A program made the position numbers and the translations under genes. Below, piece after piece: positions 6,359 through 6,362 of a DNA stretch of 6,362 nt. The stretch's first letter is position 1. Each line of letters starts with the position of its first letter. The DNA is from Bacteroidales bacterium (GTDB lineage: Bacteria; Bacteroidota; Bacteroidia; Bacteroidales; Bacteroidaceae): assembly GCA_004557285.1 (NCBI GenBank), contig SFEK01000124.1, positions 1 to 6,362 of the forward strand, read 5' to 3'. Below the pieces are notes generated by a model. It worked only from the letters and a program-made list of their open reading frames with translations, was not told the origin of the DNA and did not search any database.

Positions 6359-6362
6359 ATAA

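Noticed and set aside
1..6362. CRISPR array, tRNA, rRNA, insertion sequence, toxin-antitoxin or defence genes
   Set aside because: No regularly spaced repeats, no cloverleaf-like segments and no transposase or nuclease motifs were seen on either strand; almost all sequence is accounted for by five coherent genes.

Overview
The window looks like ordinary chromosome from a member of the Bacteroidota, most likely Prevotella or a close relative. Four things suggest this. The starts lack strong Shine-Dalgarno sequences and sit behind A/T-rich leaders. The promoter-like sites match the Bacteroides-type pattern TTTG ... TAnnTTTG instead of the sigma70 pattern. The protein set (exported GHL10 hydrolase, small outer-membrane barrel, exported C69 peptidase, DUF389 membrane protein) is typical of gut and oral Bacteroidales. 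Base composition is moderate in genes and very A/T-rich between them. The genus is inferred, not shown.

Layout: positions 1-1610 (minus strand) hold most of an exported GHL10/DUF187 glycoside hydrolase-like protein whose C-terminus lies beyond the left edge. A 141-bp A/T-rich gap (1611-1751) carries two divergent, interleaved promoter-like sites. To the right, three plus-strand genes follow closely: a small exported beta-barrel protein (1752-2237), nadC (2271-3119), and an exported C69-family dipeptidase (3135-4772). With gaps of 33 and 15 bp they probably form one transcription unit. It ends at a long hairpin plus T-run (4818-4888), which may also stop the convergent gene. Positions 4927-6321 (minus strand) encode a DUF389 multi-pass membrane protein with a large soluble C-terminal region, and a -7 promoter element for it lies at the right edge.

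Working together: nadC is de novo NAD synthesis housekeeping in the cytoplasm. Its two operon partners and the divergent hydrolase are envelope proteins, acting in the outer membrane or periplasm on peptides or, possibly, peptidoglycan glycans. No shared pathway is evident from the sequence, so linkage may only reflect expression level.

I found no mobile element, CRISPR array, tRNA/rRNA, phage or defence gene. The points most worth a second look are the interleaved divergent promoters with a T8 homopolymer in the spacer of one of them, the apparently duplicated beta-beta-alpha-beta modules flanking a coiled coil in the DUF389 protein, and the dipeptidase whose catalytic Cys is placed to be exposed directly by signal peptidase.
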